Of a stretch of DNA of 64,000 nt, positions 8,211 to 17,219 are shown in pieces. The stretch covers positions 4,774,001 to 4,838,000 of the forward strand of contig NZ_CP056087.1 in the NCBI RefSeq assembly GCF_001839655.2, given 5' to 3'. The notes under the pieces were generated by a model. It worked only from the letters and a program-made list of their open reading frames with translations. It was not told the origin of the DNA and searched no databases. Numbering within the stretch: the stretch's first letter is position 1; every line of letters starts with the position of its first letter. The translations under genes and the position numbers were made by a program. Source of the stretch: Pseudomonas argentinensis (GTDB lineage: Bacteria > Pseudomonadota > Gammaproteobacteria > Pseudomonadales > Pseudomonadaceae).

Positions 8211-9407
8211 GCGCCAGAAGTCGTCGAGATTGCTAAAGCCCCACTCGGCCGGGTCCTCGCGGCTCACGATGCGGTCATTGATGCCCGGCCGGGAAAGGTC
8301 CAACTCCTGCTGCACGATGGCCGCCCTGCTCTTCGCCGAGAAGAACACACGCACCACCGGGGTGGTCAGCTTGCCCGGCAGCAGGTCGACCACCACGCCA
8401 AGCCGCCCGGACTCCAGGCGCACCAGCGAGCCCAGCGGGTAGATGCCCACCGTGCGCACCAGGGCATGGAACACCCGGGTGTCGAAATGGCCCGTCCACT
8501 GCGCCATGCGCGCCAGGGACTCGGCCGGGTTCCAGGCGTGCTTGTAAGGGCGGTTGGAGGTGATGGCGTCATACACGTCGCACACCGCGCCCATCCGCGC
8601 CAGCAGGCTGATGTTCTCGCCGGCGAGCCCGTACGGGTAGCCGCTGCCGTCGTACTTCTCGTGGTGATGCAGGCAGACGTCCAGCGTCGACTCGGGCAGC
8701 GAGCCAGCGGCCAGCAGCATGGCGTGGCCGCGTTCCGGGTGGCTGCGCATGATGGCGAACTCGCCATCGGTGAGGCTGCCGGGCTTGTTCAGCACCTCCA
8801 GGGGCATGGCCATCTTGCCGACGTCGTGGAGCAGCCCGGCCAGCCCCGCTTCTTGCGCACGCTCTTCATCCAGGCCCAGTTGCCGGGCCAGCGACAGCAT
8901 CAGCGCGCACACCGCCACCGAATGCAGGTAGGTGTATTCATCCTTGTGCTTGAGCCGCGCCAGGCCGAGCAGCGCCGAGCTGTTGCGCGCCAGGGACTCG
9001 CTGATATCGGCGACCAGCGGCAGGCAGCCCTCGACATTGATGGCGTTGCCCAGCCGCGCCTCCTGGAACAGCTCGGTGACCGCCTTCTTCGAGCGCTTGA
9101 TCAGCCTGGCGGCGCGTTGCAGTTCATCGCGCACGCTGCAGCTCGGCACTGCGGCCACCACCGGCGGCGTCTCGGCGGCGACGGCGGGTGCAGGCGGCGC
9201 CGCCGCGCTGGGCGGGCCGGGGAGATCCAGCCCCTTGCTGGTATCGATCCACACCCCACTGACACCGCTCTGGCGCACCCGTGCCAGGTCCTCGGCGTCA
9301 TCGATGACGAAGCGGCTCTTCCAGAACGGGTGCGACAGCCAGTTGCCATCGAAGCCCTGGATGAACATGCCGATGCGAACGGCGTGGGTAGGGATTTTCT
9401 TCAGCAT
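8208..9407 (-). CDS. HD-GYP domain cyclic-di-GMP phosphodiesterase with DUF3391
   Basis: The 399-residue protein has an N-terminal DUF3391 region (residues about 1-60, starting [20 protein letters not shown]), a Pro/Ala-rich linker near residue 70-85, and a C-terminal HD-GYP domain. Catalytic signatures are intact: [11 protein letters not shown] (HD), [28 protein letters not shown] (HHExxDGxGYP) and [20 protein letters not shown]. The family hydrolyses c-di-GMP to GMP and lowers second-messenger levels that favour biofilm. No signal peptide or TM is seen, so it is cytoplasmic. It is convergent with the sensor kinase and separated from it only by the inverted-repeat element. Confidence 0.93.
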   Translation of the reverse strand: MLKKIPTHAVRIGMFIQGFDGNWLSHPFWKSRFVIDDAEDLARVRQSGVSGVWIDTSKGLDLPGPPSAAAPPAPAVAAETPPVVAAVPSCSVRDELQRAARLIKRSKKAVTELFQEARLGNAINVEGCLPLVADISESLARNSSALLGLARLKHKDEYTYLHSVAVCALMLSLARQLGLDEERAQEAGLAGLLHDVGKMAMPLEVLNKPGSLTDGEFAIMRSHPERGHAMLLAAGSLPESTLDVCLHHHEKYDGSGYPYGLAGENISLLARMGAVCDVYDAITSNRPYKHAWNPAESLARMAQWTGHFDTRVFHALVRTVGIYPLGSLVRLESGRLGVVVDLLPGKLTTPVVRVFFSAKSRAAIVQQELDLSRPGINDRIVSREDPAEWGFSNLDDFWR

Positions 9408-9542
9408 TGACGCCTCGACACGACGCAGCGAACAGATTGATGTCTGCTCACTAATCTAGTTCATCCGTACGCGCCTCATGGTGGCGTGGCGACAAATTCC
9501 GGGTTAGTTTGGCCGCCCCGTTATCCATGACGATGTGCTGCC

Positions 9543-9767
9543 ATGCTGCCACGCAAGCTTCACCGCCTGACCATTCTCGGCCTGGTGTTCTTCATTCTCG
9601 GTCTGATCGGCGTGCTGTACGCCCTGTACCAGATCTACACCGGCCCGCGCCCGACCGACCCGGACCTGACCCGCAGTCTGGTGATCGCCGCGGGCATGCA
9701 GTTGACCGGCTACGTGCTGCTCAACCGCAACCGCTGGAAGATGATGACGGGTAAGAACCGCAAATAA
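9543..9767 (+). CDS. Small two-TM membrane protein of unknown function
   Basis: The 74-residue protein has two predicted membrane helices (about residues 9-29 and 46-61) joined by a short polar loop YTGPRPTDPDLTRS, and a basic tail ending MMTGKNRK. I recognise no family. It is divergent from the HD-GYP gene with a 135-base intergenic region. A GC-rich hairpin without a T tract follows at about 9770-9795. Codon use looks like that of its neighbours, so I regard it as real. Confidence 0.7.
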   Translation: MLPRKLHRLTILGLVFFILGLIGVLYALYQIYTGPRPTDPDLTRSLVIAAGMQLTGYVLLNRNRWKMMTGKNRK

Positions 9768-9873
9768 GTGCCGCGCCGGATTGCCCGGCGCGGCAGAACT
9801 CTAAGAACCTGTCCACGATCTTTTTAGGCGACATTGAAGAGACTGCTACGAGGCAGAAGCGGACATTGAGCTT

Positions 9874-9985
9874 CAAGCCGCAAGCCTCAAGCTGCAAGCT
9901 GCAAGCTGCAAGCTGCAAGCTGCAAGAAGAAGCTAGAGCACTGCGGACTGCTTCTAACTTGTAGCTTGGGGCTTGCAGCTTGCGG
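9874..9985. repeat. Heptamer array (CAAGCTG)n facing an inverted heptamer array
   Basis: From 9874 to 9926 there are seven consecutive heptamers: CAAGCCG, CAAGCCT and five perfect CAAGCTG, then a partial unit. From 9958 to 9985 four heptamers of the complementary type (CTTGTAG, CTTGGGG, CTTGCAG, CTTGCGG) follow. The two arms can fold into a long hairpin with a loop of about 31 bases. The array lies downstream of the small membrane protein and of amn, which end towards each other, and may serve as a terminator or REP-like element. The 292-base gap 9768-10059 holds nothing else that I recognise. Confidence 0.75.
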
Positions 9986-10059
9986 CTGCTTGCGCCACTT
10001 GGCTGCCAAAATCGACGAGCCTGGGCTGAAAGATTGAACAGGGCCTTGGCGCAATGTCG

Positions 10060-11535
10060 TCAGCGGAACGGCGGTTCGTCGAAACTGCGCAGTTTGCGCG
10101 AGTGCAGCGAATTGAGCTGGCCACGCAGCAGATCCAGGGCAGCGATGCCGATATGCAGGTGCTGGGTCACCGCCCGCTCGTAGAACGCCCCCGCCGCCCC
10201 CGGCAGCTTGATCTCGCTGTGCAGCGGCTTGTCCGACACGCACAGCAAGGTGCCGTAGGGCACGCGCAGGCGATAGCCCTGCGCGGCGATGGTGCCGCTT
10301 TCCATGTCCACCGCCACGGCCCGCGACAGGTTGATCAGCGGCCGCTCCTGGGCCCAGCGCAGCTCCCAGTTGCGATCGTCGTAGGTCAGTACGGTGCCGG
10401 TGCGCAGGCGACGCTTGAGGTCGTCACCACGCTCGCCGGTCACTTGCGCGGCGGCATCCTGCAGCGCCTGCTGCACCTCGGCCAGGGCCGGCAGCGGAAT
10501 GTGCGGCGGCAGCACGCGGTCGAGAATGCCGTCGCGGCGCATGTAGGCGTGGGCCAGCACGTAGTCGCCGATGGTCTGCGACTGACGCAGGCCGCCGCAG
10601 TGGCCGATCATCAGCCAGCAATGCGGGCGCAGCACGGCCAGGTGGTCGGTGATGTTCTTGGCGTTGGACGGGCCGACCCCGATGTTGACCAGGGTGATGC
10701 CGTCGCCATCGGCGGCCTGCAGGTGGTAGGCCGGCATCTGGTAGCGGTGCCAGACCACGGTCTCGATGATCGCCTGCATCTCGCCTTCGGGCATGCCGCG
10801 GGAGATCACCACATTGCCCGGCAACACCATGCGCTCGAAACGCGACTCGGCGTTGAGCATGTCCAGGCCGTGGCGAATGAACTGGTCGACGTAACGGTGG
10901 TAGTTGGTCAGCAGGATCCACGGCTGCACATGGCGCCAGTCGCTGCCGGTGTAATGCACCAGGCGGCGCAGGGAAAAGTCCACCCGGGCGGCGTCGAACA
11001 GCGCCAGGGGCAGCGGGTCGGTGTTCTCCCAGTCATACAGGCCGTCGGCGGTGCCATCGGTGGCGGCCGACAGGTCGGTGCTCGGGAACACCCGCGCCAG
11101 CTCGGCAGCGGTCACCCCGGAGCCGGCCAGTTCGTCGCCCTGCTCCACCACGTAGGGATAGGGAATGTACTGCTGGCTGACGCCGACTTCGACGGTCAGG
11201 GTAAAGTCGGCCATCAGCGGCTGCAGCTGTTCGAGCAGGTATTTGCGAAACGCCGCCGGGTGGGTGATGGTCACGCGGTAGGTGCCGGGCACCTGAACCT
11301 TGGCATAGGCACGCACGGTGGTCGGCACTTCGCCCTGGCAGTCGTAGGTCAGGCGCAGTTCGGGGTAGCGGAACAGCTCCTGTTCCTCGGCACTGGGCCG
11401 CACGCGGTCCTTCAGGTAGCGCTTGAGCGCCTGGCTCAGGCCCTCGGTGGCGCGCTGGTGCAGCGCGGCCAGGCGGTCAACGGCTTCTTCGGCAGTGTTG
11501 ACGACGATAAAAGCGCCGTCTGTAGAAAGGGACAT
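10060..11535 (-). CDS. amn: AMP nucleosidase
   Basis: It cleaves AMP to adenine and ribose 5-phosphate and so helps set adenylate pools. I chose the ATG at 11535 (491 residues, starting MSLSTDGAFIVVNT) because AAGGA lies about 8 bases upstream; an upstream start would add 14 residues without family support. Two regions are visible: an N-terminal Amn-specific domain (about residues 1-170) and a C-terminal nucleoside phosphorylase-like domain with VNIGVGPSNAKNITDHLAVL and VDMESGTIAAQGYRLRVPYG. Length agrees with E. coli Amn (484). It appears monocistronic. Confidence 0.93.
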   Translation of the reverse strand: MSLSTDGAFIVVNTAEEAVDRLAALHQRATEGLSQALKRYLKDRVRPSAEEQELFRYPELRLTYDCQGEVPTTVRAYAKVQVPGTYRVTITHPAAFRKYLLEQLQPLMADFTLTVEVGVSQQYIPYPYVVEQGDELAGSGVTAAELARVFPSTDLSAATDGTADGLYDWENTDPLPLALFDAARVDFSLRRLVHYTGSDWRHVQPWILLTNYHRYVDQFIRHGLDMLNAESRFERMVLPGNVVISRGMPEGEMQAIIETVVWHRYQMPAYHLQAADGDGITLVNIGVGPSNAKNITDHLAVLRPHCWLMIGHCGGLRQSQTIGDYVLAHAYMRRDGILDRVLPPHIPLPALAEVQQALQDAAAQVTGERGDDLKRRLRTGTVLTYDDRNWELRWAQERPLINLSRAVAVDMESGTIAAQGYRLRVPYGTLLCVSDKPLHSEIKLPGAAGAFYERAVTQHLHIGIAALDLLRGQLNSLHSRKLRSFDEPPFR

Positions 11536-11606
11536 GCACGGTTCCTTATCGTGAATTTCACGGATCATAGCTGACACTTATTACCGTCGGGGTGCAAGGG
11601 GCTCGC

Positions 11607-12947
11607 TCATGACGGCCAGGCCTCGGCGATGCGCTCCAACGCCTGCTTGAGTTCGGCACGGCTGCGTGCGGCGGCCAGGCTGATGCGAATCGCCCTGGCC
11701 TGGGCCGGGCCGACGGCGAATACCTCGGCCGGCACCACGTCCACACCCGCGGCCCGGCAGGCCATCACCAGGGCGGTGCTGTCCGGTGGCTGCAGCCACA
11801 GGTGCGGCGCCACCTCGCGCCCCGGCGGCATGCGCGGGCCCAGCACGCGGCTCGCCAGGCGCCAGCGCTGCTGCAATTCATCACGCTGCCAGGCCAGCTT
11901 GCGTGCCGCGGTGCCATCCTCGATCCACTCGCAGGCCAGTGCCAGGCACAGCGGCGATACCGCCCAGCTGGTGGCATGCCCCTGGGGATCGATGCGTTCG
12001 AGCAGCGCCTGGGGCCCCTGCATGAAGCCCAGACGCAGGCCCGGCGCCACGGTTTTCGACAGGCTGCTGACCAGCAGGCTGCGCGCCGGCACCGTGGCGG
12101 CCAATGGCGCCTGGCTGCCGAGGGCGCCGTAAACGTCATCCTCGATCAGCCACAGCCCGTGACGCTCCACCAGCTCGGCGATGCGCTGGCGGCGCTCGCC
12201 ATCCATGCTGCTGCCGGTGGGGTTCTGCAGGCAGGGGGTGAGCACCAGCACCCGGGCGCCGGTGGCGCGTACCTGGCGGTCAAGATCCTGGGGGAGGATG
12301 CCGCGCTCATCCATGGCCACGCCGTGCAGGGGCAGGCGCAACTGCCGTGCGGCGGCCTTGATGCCCGGCGCGGTGAAGGCTTCGGCAAGCACCGCATCGC
12401 CGGCTTCGCAGAGTGCCAGCAGCGCCGCCGAAACGCCCTGCTGGGCACCGGCACAGAGCGCCACCTGGGACGGCGGCGTATGCACACCGCGCTGCTGCAA
12501 CCACTGGCTGACCGCCGCCCGGCCGCGCTGCTCGAGCTCCGCCGGCGCATAGGCCTGCAGGGCATCGACGCGCCCCTCGGCGATCAGGCGCTGCAGGGTG
12601 CGCGACAGGTCATCGCTGCCGCCATCGTGCACCGGCACGTTGGTGGACAGGTCGATGCCATCGGCCGGCAGCCGCGGCTGCTTGAGGTGGAACAGGCTGG
12701 CTTCGTGGCTATCGGCCAACACGTAGGTGCCGCGGCCCACCTCGCCGGACACCAGGTGCCGCCGCGCCGCCTCGCGGTACGCCTGCATCACCGTGCTCGG
12801 GTTGATGCCCAGGGTCCAGGCCAGTCGCCGTTGCGGCGGCAGCCGTTCACCGGGCTTGAGTTCGCCCCGGCCGATGGCGACGGCAATCGCTTCGACCAGC
12901 GCCAGGTAGGTGGGCAGCGTACCGCCCCGATGGTCAGGTAACCACAT
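11607..12947 (-). CDS. MocR-type regulator: GntR helix-turn-helix fused to aminotransferase-like domain
   Basis: The 446-residue protein starts at ATG 12947 (MWLPDHRGGTLPTYLALVEA); the frame is open further but that would run through the divergent gene. The N-terminal winged helix (residues about 10-75) carries LKPGERLPPQRRLAWTLGIN, and residues about 110-446 are a fold-type I PLP aminotransferase domain with the lysine in SSLSKTVAPGLRLGF. MocR proteins bind PLP or PLP-amino acid adducts and usually regulate a neighbouring PLP or vitamin B6 gene. The divergent PLP enzyme at 13030, 82 bases away, is the obvious target. Confidence 0.9.
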   Translation of the reverse strand: MWLPDHRGGTLPTYLALVEAIAVAIGRGELKPGERLPPQRRLAWTLGINPSTVMQAYREAARRHLVSGEVGRGTYVLADSHEASLFHLKQPRLPADGIDLSTNVPVHDGGSDDLSRTLQRLIAEGRVDALQAYAPAELEQRGRAAVSQWLQQRGVHTPPSQVALCAGAQQGVSAALLALCEAGDAVLAEAFTAPGIKAAARQLRLPLHGVAMDERGILPQDLDRQVRATGARVLVLTPCLQNPTGSSMDGERRQRIAELVERHGLWLIEDDVYGALGSQAPLAATVPARSLLVSSLSKTVAPGLRLGFMQGPQALLERIDPQGHATSWAVSPLCLALACEWIEDGTAARKLAWQRDELQQRWRLASRVLGPRMPPGREVAPHLWLQPPDSTALVMACRAAGVDVVPAEVFAVGPAQARAIRISLAAARSRAELKQALERIAEAWPS

Positions 12948-13029
12948 TGCTTGCCATGCAATATAAAGATTTACCCATACAATGCCCGAGCCGTAGCATC
13001 GGGTCAAAGCCCACCCGGAGCACCAGCCG

Positions 13030-13980
13030 ATGTTCGACCTCGCCGCCCTGCGCCAAGCCGTTACCCTGATTCGCCCGAACGTTCCGGCGACACCACAGTT
13101 CGCCTGGCCGCTACTGGCCGAACGCCTCGGCTGCGAGGTGTGGGTCAAGCACGAGAACCACACGCCGACCGGCGCCTTCAAGGTGCGCGGTGGGCTGGTC
13201 TACGTGGACGAGCTGCTGCGCCGCGAACCGGCCGTCAGCGGGCTGATCTCGGCCACCCGCGGCAACCACGGGCAGAGCATGGCACTGGCCGCTCGCCAGG
13301 CCGGGCTGCCCATGGTTATCGTGGTGCCCCAGGGCAACGCCCGGGAAAAGAACGCGGCCATGGCGGCGCTGGGCGCCGAGGTGATCGAGCATGGCCGCGA
13401 CTTCGACGCCGCCCGCGCCCGGGCTGCCGAGTTGGCCGCCCAGCGCGGCCTGCACTTCGTGCCGTCGCTGCACCCGGACCTGATCCGCGGCGTGGCCACC
13501 TATGCCCTGGAGCTGTTCGAAGGCGCACCGCCGCTCAAGCGCGTCTACGTGCCCATCGGCCTGGGTTCGGGCATCTGCGGGGTGATTCGCACCCGCGATC
13601 TGCTGGGCCTGGATACCGAGGTGATCGGCGTGGTCAGCGCCGCCGCCGATGGCTATGCGCGGAGCTTCGCCGCCGGGCGGGTCATCTGCACCGACAGCGC
13701 CGACACCATTGCCGATGGCATGGCCTGCCGCATGCCGCAGCCCGAGGCGCTGGAGATCATCCGCGCAGGCGCCACGAGGATCGTGCGGGTCGACGACGAG
13801 GAAATCCGCCAGGCCATGCGCATCTACCACGAAGATACCCACAACCTGGCCGAGGGCGCCGGTGCGGCAGCTCTGGCGGCATTGATTCAGGAGCGCGAGA
13901 TCAATCGCGGCGAGCGCGCCGCGGTGGTGCTCAGCGGTGCCAACGTCGACCGTGCGGCGCTGGCGGCGATCCTCGCCTGA
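13030..13980 (+). CDS. Threonine/serine dehydratase-like PLP enzyme (fold type II)
   Basis: The 316-residue protein belongs to the serine/threonine dehydratase family. The PLP-lysine motif is TPTGAFKVRGGLVY (Lys56), followed by ATRGNHGQSMALAAR (substrate/PLP contact) and the phosphate-binding glycine loop IGLGSGICGVI. It lacks the C-terminal ACT regulatory domain of biosynthetic IlvA, so it is probably a catabolic or degradative ammonia-lyase producing 2-oxoacids from Ser, Thr or a related amino acid. Substrate is not predictable from sequence. Divergent from the MocR regulator. Confidence 0.88.
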   Translation: MFDLAALRQAVTLIRPNVPATPQFAWPLLAERLGCEVWVKHENHTPTGAFKVRGGLVYVDELLRREPAVSGLISATRGNHGQSMALAARQAGLPMVIVVPQGNAREKNAAMAALGAEVIEHGRDFDAARARAAELAAQRGLHFVPSLHPDLIRGVATYALELFEGAPPLKRVYVPIGLGSGICGVIRTRDLLGLDTEVIGVVSAAADGYARSFAAGRVICTDSADTIADGMACRMPQPEALEIIRAGATRIVRVDDEEIRQAMRIYHEDTHNLAEGAGAAALAALIQEREINRGERAAVVLSGANVDRAALAAILA

Positions 13981-13987
13981 CCATGCC

Positions 13988-14869
13988 CTATACGCTGATC
14001 GACAGCGTCGCGCCGGCTGAAATGGACAGCGCCAGGCCGCCACCGGCCATCTCGGCAGCGGCCTTGTCGACCTCGACCAGCTGCTTGCTGATGCCCTCGA
14101 CGAGCTTCTCGCTCTCCTCGTCGGGGTTGCCGCCGATCTGCGAGCGGATCATGGCGAGCAGCTGTTTGAGCTGGGCGGCCACCTTCTTCAACTCCTCGGC
14201 ATCGGCACGGCGCTGGCGCTCGTTGCGGGCCTGACCGGCAGTTTGCGTCCGTTCATCAGCGCCTTGCCCGCTGGCCGCAGGCTCGTCACCCTGTTCGGCC
14301 TCATCACCGGCAGCCAGCTCGCCGGACCCGGCATCCACCTCGGCTGTGTCAGCCTCGATCTCGACAGCTGGTGCAACCTCGCTGACCGCATCGACCGTGG
14401 CCGTCTCCTGGGCGGCCGCTCCTGCGCTGTTGCTACCGCCGACCTGAGCCGTTCCAAGCGACGTGCTGCCGCCACCGGATGGCTCCTTGAGCACCGCGGC
14501 CACCTGTCCCAGTTCCTGGCCCAGTTGCTTGAGCTGGCGCAGCGCCCCTTTCGCCCCTGCCGGGCCAAGCGCCAGGACCAGCTGCTTGAGCATCTCGATG
14601 CGTCTCTTGATGTCCTCCAGACGCTGGCGAGCGGCATCCTTGCGCGACTCTTCTTGCCTGGCCTGCATCTCGCGCAGCTTGCCAAAGGCATCACCCATGC
14701 TTTTCGCGCGCTTGCGGGCGTATTCGCTGAGGGTGACGGTTACCGACGGCTGCTGTTCGGGTTCGGCGCTCGTCTTCGCCGAAGCGGCACCAGCGTCGTC
14801 TGCCCTGCGTGGGGCGGCCGCTTTGGGCGATGCTGCAGCGCTGATGCCGGAGGAGGTGATGGTCGACAT
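13988..14869 (-). CDS. Hypothetical coiled-coil protein, Ala/Glu-rich
   Basis: I do not recognise this 293-residue protein. It has a low-complexity start (MSTITSSGISAAASPKAAAP), a charged helical segment at about residues 45-110 (EYARKRAKSMGDAFGKLREM and a Lys/Arg/Glu-rich stretch) likely to form a coiled coil, a Gly/Ser/acidic linker, a second helical segment near 215-265 with AEELKKVAAQLKQLLAMI, and a hydrophobic, Ser-rich C-terminus. There is no signal peptide or TM. The start has GGAGGTGATGG in front. The bipartite helical plan resembles secreted or scaffold proteins, but no function can be assigned. Confidence 0.7.
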   Translation of the reverse strand: MSTITSSGISAAASPKAAAPRRADDAGAASAKTSAEPEQQPSVTVTLSEYARKRAKSMGDAFGKLREMQARQEESRKDAARQRLEDIKRRIEMLKQLVLALGPAGAKGALRQLKQLGQELGQVAAVLKEPSGGGSTSLGTAQVGGSNSAGAAAQETATVDAVSEVAPAVEIEADTAEVDAGSGELAAGDEAEQGDEPAASGQGADERTQTAGQARNERQRRADAEELKKVAAQLKQLLAMIRSQIGGNPDEESEKLVEGISKQLVEVDKAAAEMAGGGLALSISAGATLSISV

Positions 14870-14974
14870 GCGACGTCCTGTGCCAGGCCAGTGTGCTCAG
14901 GGTATCGGCGTGGGCGCTGCGAACTTGATACAGCACCGGCTCCAGGCTGATGGGAGCCGGGTCTCGGAAAGCAC

Positions 14975-15000
14975 GAAGCCCCGGCACGGGCCGGGGCTTC
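14975..15000. terminator. GC-rich hairpin downstream of csbD-like gene
   Basis: GAAGCCCCGGC / GCCGGGGCTTC pair perfectly around a short loop. It lies 35 bases past the csbD stop and upstream of the coiled-coil gene. T-runs are poor on both sides, so termination strength is uncertain. Confidence 0.5.
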
Positions 15001-15034
15001 GAGTGATACGTCTGGCGTTCACGCCAGCGGCGAG

Positions 15035-15232
15035 TCAGTACTTGCTGCGAAAATCGCGCAGTTCATCCTCGGCCTGTTCCTTGGTCCAGCCATAACGCTC
15101 CTGCAGCTTACCCGCCAGGTATTCGCTATGGCCTTCGGCGACATCCACGTCGTCGTTGGTCAGCTTTCCCCAGCGCGCCTTGATGTCGCCGCCGAGCTGC
15201 CTCCACTCACCTTTGATGATGTCGGAATTCAT
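15035..15232 (-). CDS. CsbD-family stress protein
   Basis: The 65-residue protein starts at ATG 15232 with a GGAG-type site just upstream; the longer frame would add 17 non-conserved residues. It shows the CsbD pattern: [19 protein letters not shown], a W-G-K-L centre, and a C-terminal [15 protein letters not shown]. CsbD proteins are small, abundant, often intrinsically flexible and induced by general stress; their molecular role is unknown. It sits directly downstream of a BON-domain gene on the same strand (53-base gap), and the two are probably co-expressed under envelope or osmotic stress. Confidence 0.9.
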   Translation of the reverse strand: MNSDIIKGEWRQLGGDIKARWGKLTNDDVDVAEGHSEYLAGKLQERYGWTKEQAEDELRDFRSKY

Positions 15233-15285
15233 GTGGCTTTCTCCAAGGAAGTAGGCAGGCTGCAAGAGCCTGCCCTGGCACATGA

Positions 15286-15651
15286 TCAGTCGGCAGCTTT
15301 CAGGCCGTCAGCGGAAACCGCCTGAACGCCTTTGATTTCTTTGGCTTTGGCAACAGCCAGGTCACGCTCGGCTTCGGTTTTCACGACGCCGGACAGGGCA
15401 ACCACACCTTTGTTGGTCTCGACCTTGATGTCCAGGGCACTGAGGCCGTCGTCAGCCAGGAAGGCGGATTTGACCTTGCTGGTGATCCAGGTGTCGGAAA
15501 CGGCTTCTTCAGCCTTGTCCATGGTGTTGGCGGCCAGCATGGTCGGCTGGGTGCTGTTGAAGGTATCGGCGAAAGCGGTACCCGCCACGGACAAGCTCAG
15601 GGCGGTCGCAGTGATAGCGGCAAAAGCGAACTTATTGATTGGCTGTTTCAT
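15286..15651 (-). CDS. Periplasmic BON-domain protein (OsmY-like)
   Basis: The 121-residue precursor has a clear Sec signal peptide ([20 protein letters not shown]..., cleavage after AFA near residue 28) and one BON domain at about residues 55-121 with [17 protein letters not shown] and [20 protein letters not shown]. The single BON domain is half the size of OsmY, which has two. BON domains bind membranes or ligands in the periplasm. The start at 15651 is supported by the signal peptide and an AGGAG site; upstream extension to 15759 is not. Downstream is the CsbD gene. Confidence 0.88.
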   Translation of the reverse strand: MKQPINKFAFAAITATALSLSVAGTAFADTFNSTQPTMLAANTMDKAEEAVSDTWITSKVKSAFLADDGLSALDIKVETNKGVVALSGVVKTEAERDLAVAKAKEIKGVQAVSADGLKAAD

Positions 15652-15895
15652 GGGCAACACTCCTGTTTCATTCAAGTTCGCCACATCCAACTTCAGGACT
15701 GTGGCTTCCCCTTGAATATCGCAAGCGCTGTGCCAGCTTTTTTTAATATAAAAAAACATTGAAAATCAAATAGTTAAGTAAACACTGAAGGTCATCATTC
15801 CGTGCAAACTGCAAGTTCAAGCGTAACGGCTCAGGCAGATTGCACGAAGTGACTTAATGCCATCATGCGAGCGGCTCTACGTGCCGTTCGAAACG

Positions 15896-15924
15896 AAAAA
15901 ATGCCGGTCACGAGACCGGCATTT
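15896..15924 (-). terminator. Rho-independent terminator after sspAB
   Basis: On the minus strand AAATGCCGGTC and GACCGGCATTTTTT form a stable stem followed by a T run, 26 bases past the sspB stop. A good terminator for sspA-sspB. Confidence 0.88.
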
Positions 15925-15949
15925 CAGGTACCACGGGCGATGCGATCGC

Positions 15950-16363
15950 CTACTTGACGACCTTCAGGCTGGGCCGCCCGCTTGGCCGCGGCGGCTCGTC
16001 GTCGGGCGGTGGCTGCTCGTCTTCGACTTCCTCCACCTCGTTCTGCACGGGTGGCGGCTCCTGATCGAAGACCATGCCCTGCCCATTTTCCCGGGCGTAG
16101 ATCGCCAGCACGGCGGGCGACGGCACGAACAGGCTGTGGGCAACACCGCCGAAGCGCCCCTCGAAGCGGACCGCATCGTTGTCGAGGGCCAGTTCGCGCA
16201 CCGCCGTGGGCGACACGTTGAGCACGATCTGCCCGTCGCTGACGAACTTGCTCGGCACCTGAACGCCTGGATAGTCGGCGTTGACCAGCAGATGCGGGGT
16301 GCAATCGTTGTCGACGATCCACTGGTACAGCGCGCGGATCAGATAAGGACGACTGGAGTTCAT
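15950..16363 (-). CDS. sspB: ClpXP adaptor SspB (stringent starvation protein B)
   Basis: The 137-residue protein is the ClpXP specificity-enhancing factor that tethers ssrA-tagged proteins to the protease. The N-terminal substrate-binding domain (residues about 1-110) begins MNSSRPYLIRALYQWIVDND and contains GVQVPSKFVSDGQIVLNVSP. An acidic, Pro-rich linker follows, and the ClpX-binding tail ends GRPSLKVVK, as in E. coli (LRVVK). Start is ATG 16363 behind an AGGAGG site. It is cotranscribed with sspA (51-base gap) and followed by a strong terminator. Confidence 0.95.
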   Translation of the reverse strand: MNSSRPYLIRALYQWIVDNDCTPHLLVNADYPGVQVPSKFVSDGQIVLNVSPTAVRELALDNDAVRFEGRFGGVAHSLFVPSPAVLAIYARENGQGMVFDQEPPPVQNEVEEVEDEQPPPDDEPPRPSGRPSLKVVK

Positions 16364-16414
16364 CAAACCTCCTGAAACAGGGCGCGCCAGTGGCGGGGCG
16401 CCAAAAGAAATGAG

Positions 16415-17032
16415 TCAGCGCATGGCTCGTTCGAGGGACGACAGGCTCTGGCGAAAACTTTCGCGCGCGAACTGCCGGTCCATGTAATCGAGCAGCGGTT
16501 TGGCCGGCCTTGGCAATTCGATCCCCAGTACCGGCAGGCGCCAGAGGATCGGCAACAGGCAGCAGTCTACCAAGCTCAGCTCGTCGCTGAGGAAAAATGG
16601 TTTTTCAGCAAACAACGGCGAAACCCCGGTCAGGCTTTCGCGCAATTCCTTGCGCGCCTGCGCGCGGGCCGCCTCCTTGCTGCGCGGATCGAGGATCAGG
16701 TCGACCAGCGAGCACCAGTCGCGCTGGATGCGGTGCATCAGCAGCCGCGTATTGCCACGCGCCACCGGGTACACCGGCATCAGCGGGGGATGGGGGTAGC
16801 GCTCCTCCAGGTACTCCATGATCACGGTCGGCTCGTACAGCGCCAGGTCACGGTCGACCAGGGTCGGCAGGGTCGCGTAGGGGTTGGCTTCCAGCAGCTT
16901 GTTGGGAAAGCGGCCCTGCTCCACGTCGATGATTTCCACCACGACGCTCTTTTCGGCGAGCACGATGCGGACGCGGTGAGAGTAGTGGTCGGCAGCGTCG
17001 GAATAACAGGCCAACCGGTTGGTCGCAGCCAA
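16415..17032 (-). CDS. sspA: Stringent starvation protein A (RNA polymerase-associated, GST fold)
   Basis: The 205-residue protein has an N-terminal thioredoxin-like domain (residues about 8-85, [20 protein letters not shown]) and a C-terminal GST helical domain. SspA binds RNA polymerase with sigma-70 and alters transcription in stationary phase; the glutathione-site residues are degenerate, as in the family. The start is TTG, not ATG: GGAGG lies six bases upstream and no in-frame ATG gives a better fit, so the TTG at 17032 is well supported. Gene order petABC-sspA-sspB is typical for Pseudomonas. Confidence 0.94.
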   Translation of the reverse strand: MAATNRLACYSDAADHYSHRVRIVLAEKSVVVEIIDVEQGRFPNKLLEANPYATLPTLVDRDLALYEPTVIMEYLEERYPHPPLMPVYPVARGNTRLLMHRIQRDWCSLVDLILDPRSKEAARAQARKELRESLTGVSPLFAEKPFFLSDELSLVDCCLLPILWRLPVLGIELPRPAKPLLDYMDRQFARESFRQSLSSLERAMR

Positions 17033-17124
17033 GGCGATCCTCCAGATTCGTGAAACGTGAACGCGCCGGGAACGCTGTCGCTGGCGACGGCTTCCGGCAG
17101 CCCCTGAGTTGAGTTTTCAGGGCA

Positions 17125-17151
17125 TAAAAAAGCCCGCGGGGTACGCGGGCT
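17125..17151 (-). terminator. Rho-independent terminator after petABC
   Basis: On the minus strand GCCCGCG-TACC-CGCGGGC is followed by TTTTTT. It lies about 70 bases beyond the petC stop and ahead of sspA, so sspAB needs its own promoter. Confidence 0.9.
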
Positions 17152-17219
17152 GAGCATGATACCGGAAGCAGCCCTCGCTGGCCGTTGAAAACGTAGGCGA
17201 GGCAGCCGGCAGGTAGTTT

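Noticed and set aside
9874..9985. CRISPR array
   Set aside because: Units are 7 bp and contiguous, without spacers or cas genes.
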